NCBI GenBank assembly: GCA_025927545.1
Contig: JAICLE010000008.1
Coordinates: 1 to 63,422, forward strand
DNA length: 63,422 bases
Reading direction: 5' to 3'
From: Gemmatimonadales bacterium
GTDB lineage: Bacteria; Gemmatimonadota; Gemmatimonadetes; Gemmatimonadales; GWC2-71-9
Part shown: positions 48,884 through 57,004 of the stretch, one piece after another
Layout of the letters: every line of letters begins with the position of its first letter
Numbering within the stretch: position 1 is the stretch's first letter
Position numbers and translations under genes: made by a program
The notes under the pieces: model-generated
What the model was told of the DNA's origin: nothing
What the model saw: only the letters and a program-made list of their open reading frames with translations
The model's database searches: none

Positions 48884-49756
48884 ATGCCCACGCGACAACT
48901 GCTCCTGCTCGCGCTCCTCCTGCTTCCCGCTGCTGCCCACGGCCAGTCCGAGGCCGATCTCAAGTCCTACTTCGAGGGGCGCACCGTCAAACTGAGGATC
49001 GCGATGCCGGGTACCGAGAGCGGAGTGGATGTGTATCCCGGCACGGCCAAACCGCTCGACTTCCCGCGCCACGCCAGTCGGCTCAAGGACAACGGTACGG
49101 CGCTCAGGTCAGGCGACGAGGCGCTGGTAACCAAAATCAAGGTGAAATCGAAGCTGATCGAGTTCCAGCTCGACGGCGGCGGCTACGGCACCATGGGTGA
49201 CGAGACCTCCAGCGGCCTCAGCGTGGGCAGCACGCCCAAGACCAGGCGCGAGCAGAATCTCGAGGGCGAGCTCAAGCGGGAGACCGATCCGGTCCGGCGG
49301 CGCGAGCTGAAGGAAGAGCTCGACGAGCTCCAGAAGGACCGGGAGCGGGAGGACGCCCGCAACCGGGCTGCGCTGGCGGATGCCCAGGAATCGAAGAAGG
49401 CCAACATCCGGCAGCGGCGGCTCGAGGGTGGGTCGCGATTCAACATCCGCTACAACAACGGCGTGCCCGCCGCCGCGCTGAGGCCGGAGGCCGTCCGGGC
49501 GGCGCTCGCCGCGTACGTCGAGTTCCCCGACGCGGCCGCCGCGGCCGAGCCAGCGCGGCCCGAGCCCCGTGGGCTCCCCGCCAAGGGAATGCTGCTCGCG
49601 GACGCCGACCGACTTCTCGGCACGCCGGAGAGCACTTCCGAACGGCTGGAGGGGAAGCTCCGGGTGACGACGCGCACCTACGCGTCGAGTGCCGGGCGCG
49701 TGGTCGCCGAGTTCGTGGAGGGGGTGCTGATCCGGTACACCGTCACGTCGGAGTGA
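48884..49756 (+). CDS. Secreted protein with coiled-coil middle, unknown function
   Basis: A 290-residue exported protein. It has a signal peptide (RQLLLLALLLLPAAAHG before QSEADL), a beta-rich first domain (SYFEGRTVKLRIAMPGTESGVDVYPG ... KSKLIEFQLDGGGYGTM), a strongly charged coiled coil (EGELKRETDPVRRRELKEELDELQKDREREDARN, about 138-171) and a C-terminal domain that includes SmpA/BamE-like wording (LLADADRLLGTPESTSERLEGKLRVTTRTY). AGGAGG precedes ATG 48884. It is under the GntR operator. The BamE-like tail is a resemblance only. The next gene starts inside its stop (GTGA). Confidence 0.7.
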   Translation: MPTRQLLLLALLLLPAAAHGQSEADLKSYFEGRTVKLRIAMPGTESGVDVYPGTAKPLDFPRHASRLKDNGTALRSGDEALVTKIKVKSKLIEFQLDGGGYGTMGDETSSGLSVGSTPKTRREQNLEGELKRETDPVRRRELKEELDELQKDREREDARNRAALADAQESKKANIRQRRLEGGSRFNIRYNNGVPAAALRPEAVRAALAAYVEFPDAAAAAEPARPEPRGLPAKGMLLADADRLLGTPESTSERLEGKLRVTTRTYASSAGRVVAEFVEGVLIRYTVTSE

Positions 49757-50346
49757 GCGGGCCCAGGCTGCTCGCCTTCGCCGCGTCGTTCCGGCGTAAT
49801 TCGTGGAACCGGAAGCTCATCACCCTCGCGGCCGACCTCGCCAGAGAGGGCGGTGCGGACGTGGACCTCGCGGACTTTCGCGAGTTCGACATGCCGCTCT
49901 ACGACGGTGACGTACAGGCGGAGCCCGGCATCCCGCCGGGCGCCGAGGAAATGGCGCGCCGCGTCGCCGCGGTAGACGGGATCGTGATCGCGTCGCCCGA
50001 GTACAATTTTTCGATGCCGGGCACGCTCAAGAACGCGATCGACTGGGTCTCGCGGGTGAAGCCGATGCCGTTCAGGGGAAAGACCGGGTTCCTGCTGGCC
50101 GCGTCGAACGGCCAGGTCGGCGGCATTCGCGGGCTCTGGCAGCTCCGGATTCCGCTCGAAGGGCTGGGCGTCACGCTCCACCCCGACATGTACGCGCTGC
50201 CGTGGGCGAGCAAGGCGTTCGGTCCCGACGGCCGACTCGTCGAGCAGGAGCGGCTGGACCGGCTGCGAGTGATGATTCAGCGGTATCTGGAGATGGCGCG
50301 GAAGCTGGCAGGTGGAACCGCCCTCAATCCGACAACCGGTAGTTGA
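49753..50346 (+). CDS. NADPH-dependent FMN reductase (ChrR/SsuE-type)
   Basis: A 197-residue flavodoxin-like reductase. The phosphate-binding start LAFAASFRRNSWNRKLI (about 7-23), the SPEYNFSMPGTLKNAIDW motif (about 77-94) and ASNGQVGG (about 112-119) are diagnostic of the NADPH-dependent FMN reductase family, which reduces quinones, chromate or azo compounds via FMN. GTG 49753 overlaps the previous stop (GTGA), so it is coupled to the secreted-protein gene, an unusual pairing. The 3' end overlaps the convergent barrel gene by 23 bases. Confidence 0.92.
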   Translation: MSGPRLLAFAASFRRNSWNRKLITLAADLAREGGADVDLADFREFDMPLYDGDVQAEPGIPPGAEEMARRVAAVDGIVIASPEYNFSMPGTLKNAIDWVSRVKPMPFRGKTGFLLAASNGQVGGIRGLWQLRIPLEGLGVTLHPDMYALPWASKAFGPDGRLVEQERLDRLRVMIQRYLEMARKLAGGTALNPTTGS

Positions 50347-50821
50347 ACCCGAGCGCCAGCCGGAACGGGCTGGTGTCGTTCACGAAGGTCCAGCGGAACT
50401 CGGCGAACGGCTTGAGCCGCTCGCTCGGCGCCGCGGTGCTGAGGCCGAAGAAGAGATTGTAGCCTGTCTTGGTCTCGCCCCCGCCGGGGTGCGCAAAGGC
50501 GACGCCCCCGCCCGCGTACAATCCACCGCCCTGCCCGATGTGAAGCGCGGCGTCGCCGTTGGCCTGCCAGCCGGTGTCGCCATCTTTCGGAAAGAAGAAG
50601 TCCCCGCTCGGCCGGAGCTCGAGATTATGGCCGACGGGCACGCTTATCTGGCCGCCGAGGCTCCAGGCATGGTTCTCGAAATCACGGCCCGCGCGTGGGC
50701 CGAGCGAGATGGGGCCCTGGAAGAGGCCGCTCCCGGGCCGGCGGGACTGGGCGGATACGCGGACAGGGGCCAGCGTGAGGACGAGCAGCAGGGCGAGCGC
50801 GGCGCTGCGCCAGGGCAACAT
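50324..50821 (-). CDS. Small outer-membrane beta-barrel protein
   Basis: A 165-residue exported protein. The signal peptide (ALALLLVLTLAPVRVSA) is followed by about eight amphipathic strands (WSLGGQISVPVGHNLELRPSGDFFF, GGGLYAGGGVAFAHPG, TGYNLFFGLST, LKPFAEFRWTFV, FRLALGFNYRL), consistent with an OmpW/OmpA-like small barrel. It has no ligand motif. The start at 50821 has AAGAGG upstream. It follows the M16 peptidase gene on the same strand after about 70 bases. Confidence 0.8.
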   Translation of the reverse strand: MLPWRSAALALLLVLTLAPVRVSAQSRRPGSGLFQGPISLGPRAGRDFENHAWSLGGQISVPVGHNLELRPSGDFFFPKDGDTGWQANGDAALHIGQGGGLYAGGGVAFAHPGGGETKTGYNLFFGLSTAAPSERLKPFAEFRWTFVNDTSPFRLALGFNYRLSD

Positions 50822-50892
50822 CGAAACCTCTTAACGGGACGCGAGATCTGGGGGAGGTGTCTCAGGAAGAGTACCCGGACACGCGTCCGACG

Positions 50893-53658
50893 TCACGGGC
50901 CGCCCGGCGCCCCGCTGCTGGCGAGCGCGTTGCCGTCCGCGTCCACCAGGTGGATTTCTCCCAGGTTCAGCTCCCGCACGCCCGACTCGATCTTCGTCCG
51001 GTCTCCCACGATCACCCACACCAGATGACCCGGCTGAACCGTCTCCTGCGCCGCTGCCGTGACGCTCGCCGGCGTCTGTGCGCGCACCTTCTCGGCGTAG
51101 GTGTCGAAGTAGCGGTCGCTCAGGCCGAACGCCACGAGCTCTTCGATCGAGCCCGCCACGGCCGCCATGGTCTCCCACGAGCCCGGCAGCGTCAGCGTCA
51201 GCGACGCCTTGGCCCGCGCCAGCTCGTCCGGCTCGATCGGCCGCGCACCCACGATGCCGCGCAGCTCCCGCTGCAGCTCGACGATCGCCTCCCGGGTCTT
51301 GTCGGTCTGCACCGGTGCGTAGGCGATGAACGGCCGCGGCCCGCGAGCGTCCCGGATGAAGCTGAACGCGCCGTAAGACCAGTGCTTGTCCTCCCGCAGG
51401 TTCATCGTGAGCCGGGAGCCGAAGTCGCTGCCGAGGACGGCGTTCATCGTCTCGATGGCCGGCTCCTCCGGGTTGGCCTTGGGGGGCGCCACGTTGCCGG
51501 CGATGAGCACCGTCTGGAGCGCGCCCGGCCGGTCGAGCAGGTAGACCTCCGGCTTCGGCTGCGGCGCCACGGCGGCGATGTTCTTCTCGGGCACCGTGCC
51601 CGGCCGCCAGGCCGCGAACAGCCGCTCGAGCTTCGGCTTGATCTGCGCCATCGTCGTGGCTCCCACCACCACCATGGTCGCGTGGTTGGGCTTGAACCAG
51701 GTCTGGTGGAATTTCACCAGGTCCTGCCGGGCGATTCGCTGCACCGATGCTTCGGTGCCCGATCCCGTCCACGGGTTGGCGTAGGCGTGACCTTCGCCGT
51801 AGATGAGCCGTGGAAAGACCCGTAGCGCCATTCCCACCGGGTCGGCCTTCTCGCGCTGGATCTGAACCAGCCGCTGCTTTTTCAGCCGCTCGAAGTCGCT
51901 CTGACGGAAGGCCGGGTGGAGGATGACGTCGGCGTACAGCTCGAGCGACGGGTCGAGCCGCTCGGTCAGCGCCGAAAGCGACACGCTCGACACATCGAGC
52001 CGAGAGGAGGCGCCGAGGTTGGCGCCCAGCTCGGCCAGCCGGTCGCTGATCTGCAGCGCCGAGCGGGTGGCGGTGCCTTCGTCGAGCATGCTCATCGCGA
52101 GGCTCGCGGTGCCCGGCTGGGCAAACTGGTCGGAGGCGTACCCCGCGTCGAGCACCAGGTCGAACATCACCTGCGGAATCGACCGCCGCTCGGCCAGCAC
52201 GAGCTTGAGGCCGTTCGAGAGCGTGTCGCGCTCGAGCGCCGGGAACTCGGCCGCCGGCGGCGCGCCGGGCGTGGGGAGCTTCGAGCGGTCCACCCCCTTC
52301 GGAGCGACCGTGTAGTCGGGGAACGGCTGCACCTCGAGCGTGTAGACGCCGTCGGAAAGCCAGCGGACCGCCGCGCTCCGGATCTGCGCGGCCGTGGCCT
52401 GCTCGATTCGCCGCTGCTGCACCTGGTAGAAGTCCGGCCGGCCCGCGAACACCTCGCCCATCGCCAGCACGTCCGACTTGCCGCCGTACCCGCCGATCCG
52501 CTCGACGCCCCGGATGAACCCCGCCCGCGCCAGCGATTTGGCGCGCGCCAGCTCGGCCGCCGTCGGTCCGCCGGCCAGGAAGCGGGCCAGTTCCTGGTCG
52601 AGCGCCCGCTCCACCTTCGCGGGGTCCACCCCGGGGCGTACGCCCGCCTCGATGCTCAGGAGCCCGCCGATCTCCCGCAGGTCGAGCGAGACGTCGACGT
52701 CCGTGGCGCTCTGCTCGTCGTACACCAGCCGCTTGTACAGCCGCGACGACTTGCCCGTGCTCAGTACCGAGGCCGCGAGCGTGAGATAATCGCCGTCGGC
52801 CGCACCCCACTGCGGAACATTCCACACCTTGTACAACCGGGTCTGGGGCACCCGGTCCTGCACCAGGCCGCGCTGGCTGCCGCTGCGCTTCGCGATCCAG
52901 ACGTCCTGGCGCGCCACCGGCGGCCCCGACGGAATGTCGCCGAAATAGCGTTCCACCTTGTCCCTGGCGGTCCTGGCATCGATGTCGCCCGCCAGCACGA
53001 CGACGGCGTTCGCGGCGCCGTAATAGGTCCGGAACCACTGCTTCACGTCGTCCAGCTTGGCGGCGTCGAGGTCCTCCATGGAGCCGATCGTGGTCCAGGA
53101 GTAGGGATGGTTGGCGGGGTACAGCTTGGGCGTGAGGAAGTCCCACACCGTCCCGTAGGGCTCGTTCTCGCCCTCACGCTTCTCGTTCTGGACCACGTCC
53201 CGCTGCTCGTCGAGTTTGGCCTGGCTGATGGCGCCCGTGAGATGCCCCATGCGGTCGGACTCGAGCCAGAGCGCCAGGTCGAGGGCGGAGGTCGGCACGT
53301 TCTCGAAGTAGTTGGTACGGTCCTCGTTGGTCGTCCCGTTCAGATCCGTGGCGCCCACGCGCTCGAGCGGGCCCTGGAACTCCTTGTCCCAGTGCTCGCT
53401 GCCGTTGAACATCAGGTGCTCGAACAGATGCGCGAAACCGGTGCGGCCCGGATGCTCGTTCTTGGAGCCGACGTGGTACCAGACGTTCACCGCGACGATC
53501 GGCGCCTTGTGGTCTTCGTGGACGATCAGCGTCAGGCCGTTGGGAAGCGTGAAGCGCTGGTAGGGGATGGTGACGGCAGACTGGGCGGCCGCGGGTGGCG
53601 CCGTGAGCAGCGTGGCAGCAAGGAGCAGGATCTGGGTGAGACGGGTACGCACGGGCAC
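50893..53658 (-). CDS. M16-family zinc peptidase, exported, two-domain
   Basis: A 921-residue exported pitrilysin-family protein with a signal peptide (ILLLAATLLTAPPAAA). The first half has the inverted zinc motif HLFEH (His77, Glu80, His81) and the distal glutamate region (EKREGENEPYG). The second half (about 475-920) is an M16 non-catalytic-like repeat with LSNGLKLVLAERRSIPQV and VFPRLIYGEGHAYANPWTG, lacking HxxEH. Such fused proteins are periplasmic and process peptides or envelope proteins. The two-domain layout equals a PqqL/ptr-like dimer in one chain. It is on the same strand as the small barrel gene. Confidence 0.93.
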   Translation of the reverse strand: MPVRTRLTQILLLAATLLTAPPAAAQSAVTIPYQRFTLPNGLTLIVHEDHKAPIVAVNVWYHVGSKNEHPGRTGFAHLFEHLMFNGSEHWDKEFQGPLERVGATDLNGTTNEDRTNYFENVPTSALDLALWLESDRMGHLTGAISQAKLDEQRDVVQNEKREGENEPYGTVWDFLTPKLYPANHPYSWTTIGSMEDLDAAKLDDVKQWFRTYYGAANAVVVLAGDIDARTARDKVERYFGDIPSGPPVARQDVWIAKRSGSQRGLVQDRVPQTRLYKVWNVPQWGAADGDYLTLAASVLSTGKSSRLYKRLVYDEQSATDVDVSLDLREIGGLLSIEAGVRPGVDPAKVERALDQELARFLAGGPTAAELARAKSLARAGFIRGVERIGGYGGKSDVLAMGEVFAGRPDFYQVQQRRIEQATAAQIRSAAVRWLSDGVYTLEVQPFPDYTVAPKGVDRSKLPTPGAPPAAEFPALERDTLSNGLKLVLAERRSIPQVMFDLVLDAGYASDQFAQPGTASLAMSMLDEGTATRSALQISDRLAELGANLGASSRLDVSSVSLSALTERLDPSLELYADVILHPAFRQSDFERLKKQRLVQIQREKADPVGMALRVFPRLIYGEGHAYANPWTGSGTEASVQRIARQDLVKFHQTWFKPNHATMVVVGATTMAQIKPKLERLFAAWRPGTVPEKNIAAVAPQPKPEVYLLDRPGALQTVLIAGNVAPPKANPEEPAIETMNAVLGSDFGSRLTMNLREDKHWSYGAFSFIRDARGPRPFIAYAPVQTDKTREAIVELQRELRGIVGARPIEPDELARAKASLTLTLPGSWETMAAVAGSIEELVAFGLSDRYFDTYAEKVRAQTPASVTAAAQETVQPGHLVWVIVGDRTKIESGVRELNLGEIHLVDADGNALASSGAPGGP

Positions 53659-53724
53659 CTCTCCGCAGGGGTCGTGATGTCGGTGGTTGGCCGGACGGAA
53701 ATCCCGCGGGAAAGGTGTCGCCGC

Positions 53725-54216
53725 CTATCCCACGCCCGCCCGCCCCGGCGGCGCGCTGTTGAGGCGGAGCCAGTAGCGCCCCAGCGTTCCGATCGTCTCC
53801 TCCAGCTCCCGAAACCCGACCGGCTTCCGGATACAGCTATTGGCCCCCGCCTGATAGCACTGGGCGACCTCGCGGGTTTCGTCGGACGACGTGAGGATGA
53901 CCGCGGGGACGGTGGCCGTGCGCGGGCTCGCGCGCAGTGCGCGAAGCACATCGACCCCGTCGAGCCGTGGCAGCCGCAGCGCCAGCAGAATCAGCCGCGG
54001 CGGGGCGGAGCCGAGCCGGTGCCGGTAGGGGCCGCGGGCGAGGAGATAGTCGAGCGCCTCCTCGCCGTCGCGGGCGATGCCGACGCGCTCGAGCGGGAGC
54101 AGCTCGGCGAGCGGGCGGAGGAGCAGTTCGACCTCGAGCGGGTCCTCCTCGACCAGCAGGAGGTCCAGCTCGTCCGGGAGGGCAGGACCGTGAGCCGGCG
54201 GCCCGTCCGGGGTCAC
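53725..54216 (-). CDS. Stand-alone receiver-domain protein lacking the phospho-acceptor Asp
   Basis: A 163-residue single receiver domain of the RcpA/phytochrome-partner type. The acidic pair (VEEDP, 22-26), the Thr/Ser site (VILTSSDE, about 106-113) and the Lys (IRKPVG, 131) are conserved. The phospho-acceptor position reads LILLALRLP (Ala79) where the family has Asp in LILLDLNLP. It therefore cannot be phosphorylated in the normal way and may act as a decoy or a constitutive binding partner. GTG 54216 overlaps the stop of the sensor kinase gene (GTGA), so the pair is made together. Confidence 0.85.
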   Translation of the reverse strand: MTPDGPPAHGPALPDELDLLLVEEDPLEVELLLRPLAELLPLERVGIARDGEEALDYLLARGPYRHRLGSAPPRLILLALRLPRLDGVDVLRALRASPRTATVPAVILTSSDETREVAQCYQAGANSCIRKPVGFRELEETIGTLGRYWLRLNSAPPGRAGVG

Positions 54217-56882
54217 CCCTCGGTCCGCTCGAAACGGCCCGCGTCGGCCGCCGCGCCCAGCGTGATGTAGAACGTCGCCCCACCGTCCGGCCCCGACTCC
54301 GCCCAGACCCGGCCGCCGAGCTTCTGGGCCACCCGCTGGACCAGCGCGAGCCCGGCGCCGTTCCCCTGGAATTCGTCCGGCCGGTGCAGCCGCTGGAACA
54401 TGCCGAAGAGCTTGCCCGCGTAGGCCATCTTGAAGCCTACGCCGTTGTCCTGCACCGCCAGGCCGGCCTGGCCTTCGTGCTCGATGGGGCGAATGGTGAT
54501 AACGGCGTGGTCCCGCGGCCGAGTGAACTTGAGCGCGTTGGCGAGCAGGCTCTCGAGTGCCGTCCGGACGAGCGCGGGATCGGTCTCCACTGTCGGGAGC
54601 TCCTGGACGCGCCAGTCCACCTCGCGTCCGTCGGCGTCGGGCTCCAGCCGGCTCACCACGTCCTCGGCCAGCGTGGTGAGGTCCACCGGGCGGCGCGAGA
54701 CGTCCTGCCGGGAGAGCCGGGCCAGGCGCACCAGGTCGTCTATGAGGCCGGACATGCGATCGGCCCCGTCGCGGATCCGGCCGGCGTAGTGCTGGACGGC
54801 GGGGTCGAGCGCCGCCCCGGCATCGTCGAGCAGGAGCTGGCTGAAGCCGCAGATGTGGCGCAGCGGATCGCGCAGATCGTGGGAGACGGCGTAGAGCATC
54901 GTCTCCATCTCGGCGGTGGCCGCGCGGAGGGCCGCGCTTCGGTCGGCCAGGCGGCGCTCGAGCTCGCCGGCCTGGCGGCCCAGATCTTCTCGGAGCCGCG
55001 CCTGCAGGAACGCGATCGCCACGGGCGCGGCGATTTCCGTCGCGCTCTCCCGGTGCTCGGCACTGAAGCCGCGTGGCGTATTGGAGGCGAGGTTGATCTC
55101 GCCGATGGTTTCCGACTCGGTCAGCAGCGGAACGGTCAGCACGCTCCGCATTCCCTCGTCGCGGAGCTGCCGCAGCAATCCGGCCGATTCCACCTCGGCC
55201 AGATCGTCGATCGACCGGATCGCGCCGCGCCGGAGGACCTCCGCCGGCGAGAGCAGGTCCATCGGCACCGTGGCCGGGGCGAGCGGCGAGCCCGCCGCGT
55301 AGCCGGCCACGATCTGCGCCTGCTCCCGCGGAAAGTCGAACAGCACCACGGTGCAGCGCTGGCACGGCACCAGCCGGCGCATCCGGGCCAGCGCCGCCCG
55401 GCCGATCTCGGCGGGCGAGCGGGCGGCGAGGATCGCCCGGTCCATGTCATGGAGCACGCCCAGCCGGTCGGCGGAGCGGCGGAGCCGCTCCTCGGTGCGC
55501 TTCCGCTCCGTGATGTCGGTGACCATGCCGACCGTGCCGACTGCCGCGCCGTCCCGGCCCGGAATCGCGCTCGCCGAGACGAGCCCCCACAGCTCGGCCC
55601 CGTCCTGGCGCCGGAAGCGCAGGTCGTGGCTCTCGCCCGTCGCGGGGGGGTGCGCGAGGAGGCGCTGCGCGCCGGCCCGCGCGGTGGCATCGATGAGGTC
55701 ATGGACCCGGCGTCCGATCAGCGCCCCGTTGTGGTAGCCGAGCAGTTCGGCCATGCGCTGGTTGGCGTAGGTGATCTCGCCGCGATCATCGGCCACCCAG
55801 ATCCCCTCCTGGGCCGCATCCACCAATTGCTTGAACCGCTGCTCGCTCTCCTGCAGCGAGCGGGTCCGCTCTTCAAGGCGCGCCTGGCGGGCCTCGAAGG
55901 CGGCGGCGTGCTCGAGCGAGACGCCCACCAGGCTGCCGAGGAGGCGGAGCGCCTTGGCGTCGCGGTCGCTGAAGGCGCCCGGCTCGGGCGACAGCACCTT
56001 GAGTACGCCGAGGATCCGCTGCTCGTCCTTGAGGGGCACGGCGAGCAGGGAGCGGATCCCTTGTTCCTGGTAGACCGTGTGGGTGATGCGTGGGTCGGTG
56101 ACCACGTCATCGCAGCGCTGTAGCTCGCCGGTGCTCACGCAGGCCCCGGAGAGGCTGCCGGCCGAGGGCAGCGTGGGACTTTCCGTCCCGATCCGGACCA
56201 GGGGGACCAGCTCATCGTTCTGCAGCATCTCGATGGCCGCGCCGCTGGCCCCGGTGAGGCCTCGGCTCCGCTCGGCGATGACCCGCATGACGGTGGCGGA
56301 ATCCAGCCCGGCGGCGGCCACCGCCTGCTGCACATCGATCACCGCCTGGAACAGCTCCGTGTCGAGCCGCATCTCCTCTTCGGCCAGCTTGCGCTCGGTG
56401 ATGTCGAACTCGGTGCCGAGATAGCCGATCTGCCGCTCCTGCTCATCGCGCAGCGGCTCCCAGGCGCTGGCGCACCAGCGCACCTGCCCCGCGCGATTCA
56501 CCAGGCGATACTCCTGGTCCCTGAGCGAGCCGCCCGCCGCCAGCCGGTCCCACTCGGCGAGCAACGCCGGCCGGTCGTCGGCGTGGACGTACTGCAGGAA
56601 CTCCTGGTCGCGCAGGTCCTCCTCGAGGTATCCGGTGAGCCGCTCGAACGCGGGGTTGACGAAGGTGAGCCGGAGATCCATGTCGTAGGCGATCACCCCC
56701 TCGCGCATGCTGGCGGTGATCGTCCGGAGCTGGCCGCGCGTGGTGGCGGCCCGGCGTTCCTCCCCCTTCCGCCGCCGCCACTCCACCAGCCATGCGACCA
56801 GCAGCACCAGAGCCAGCCCCCCGGCGACGACGGCCCAGGTGGCGGGGGACAGGTGCTCGAGGTCGGAGAGGGCAGGAACCAC
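54213..56882 (-). CDS. Membrane sensor histidine kinase, PAS-GAF-PAS-GAF
   Basis: An 889-residue kinase. An N-terminal membrane helix (WAVVAGGLALVLLVAWLVEW) is followed by PAS (about 50-165), GAF (about 175-320), PAS (about 345-465) and GAF (about 480-640) domains, then HisKA with His668 (AVSHDLRDPLRHI) and an intact HATPase (N-box LLANALKFT, G1 DNGVGFKM, G2 GNGAGLAL). It is bacteriophytochrome-like in C-terminal style, but no chromophore Cys is evident. It is translationally coupled to the receiver protein that lacks the acceptor Asp, so its true phospho-target is probably elsewhere. GTG start at 56882. Confidence 0.9.
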   Translation of the reverse strand: MVPALSDLEHLSPATWAVVAGGLALVLLVAWLVEWRRRKGEERRAATTRGQLRTITASMREGVIAYDMDLRLTFVNPAFERLTGYLEEDLRDQEFLQYVHADDRPALLAEWDRLAAGGSLRDQEYRLVNRAGQVRWCASAWEPLRDEQERQIGYLGTEFDITERKLAEEEMRLDTELFQAVIDVQQAVAAAGLDSATVMRVIAERSRGLTGASGAAIEMLQNDELVPLVRIGTESPTLPSAGSLSGACVSTGELQRCDDVVTDPRITHTVYQEQGIRSLLAVPLKDEQRILGVLKVLSPEPGAFSDRDAKALRLLGSLVGVSLEHAAAFEARQARLEERTRSLQESEQRFKQLVDAAQEGIWVADDRGEITYANQRMAELLGYHNGALIGRRVHDLIDATARAGAQRLLAHPPATGESHDLRFRRQDGAELWGLVSASAIPGRDGAAVGTVGMVTDITERKRTEERLRRSADRLGVLHDMDRAILAARSPAEIGRAALARMRRLVPCQRCTVVLFDFPREQAQIVAGYAAGSPLAPATVPMDLLSPAEVLRRGAIRSIDDLAEVESAGLLRQLRDEGMRSVLTVPLLTESETIGEINLASNTPRGFSAEHRESATEIAAPVAIAFLQARLREDLGRQAGELERRLADRSAALRAATAEMETMLYAVSHDLRDPLRHICGFSQLLLDDAGAALDPAVQHYAGRIRDGADRMSGLIDDLVRLARLSRQDVSRRPVDLTTLAEDVVSRLEPDADGREVDWRVQELPTVETDPALVRTALESLLANALKFTRPRDHAVITIRPIEHEGQAGLAVQDNGVGFKMAYAGKLFGMFQRLHRPDEFQGNGAGLALVQRVAQKLGGRVWAESGPDGGATFYITLGAAADAGRFERTEG

Positions 56883-57004
56883 GGGTGCAACCCCTGGGGG
56901 CAGCGTAGATGGGGCGCCGGTGGGCGCCAGTCGAGGTGTGGTTCGAAGATACAGCGGTTTGGCGGAGCGGTCGAGAGAGGACGCGGGTGTGGCCGGGGGC
57001 GCCC

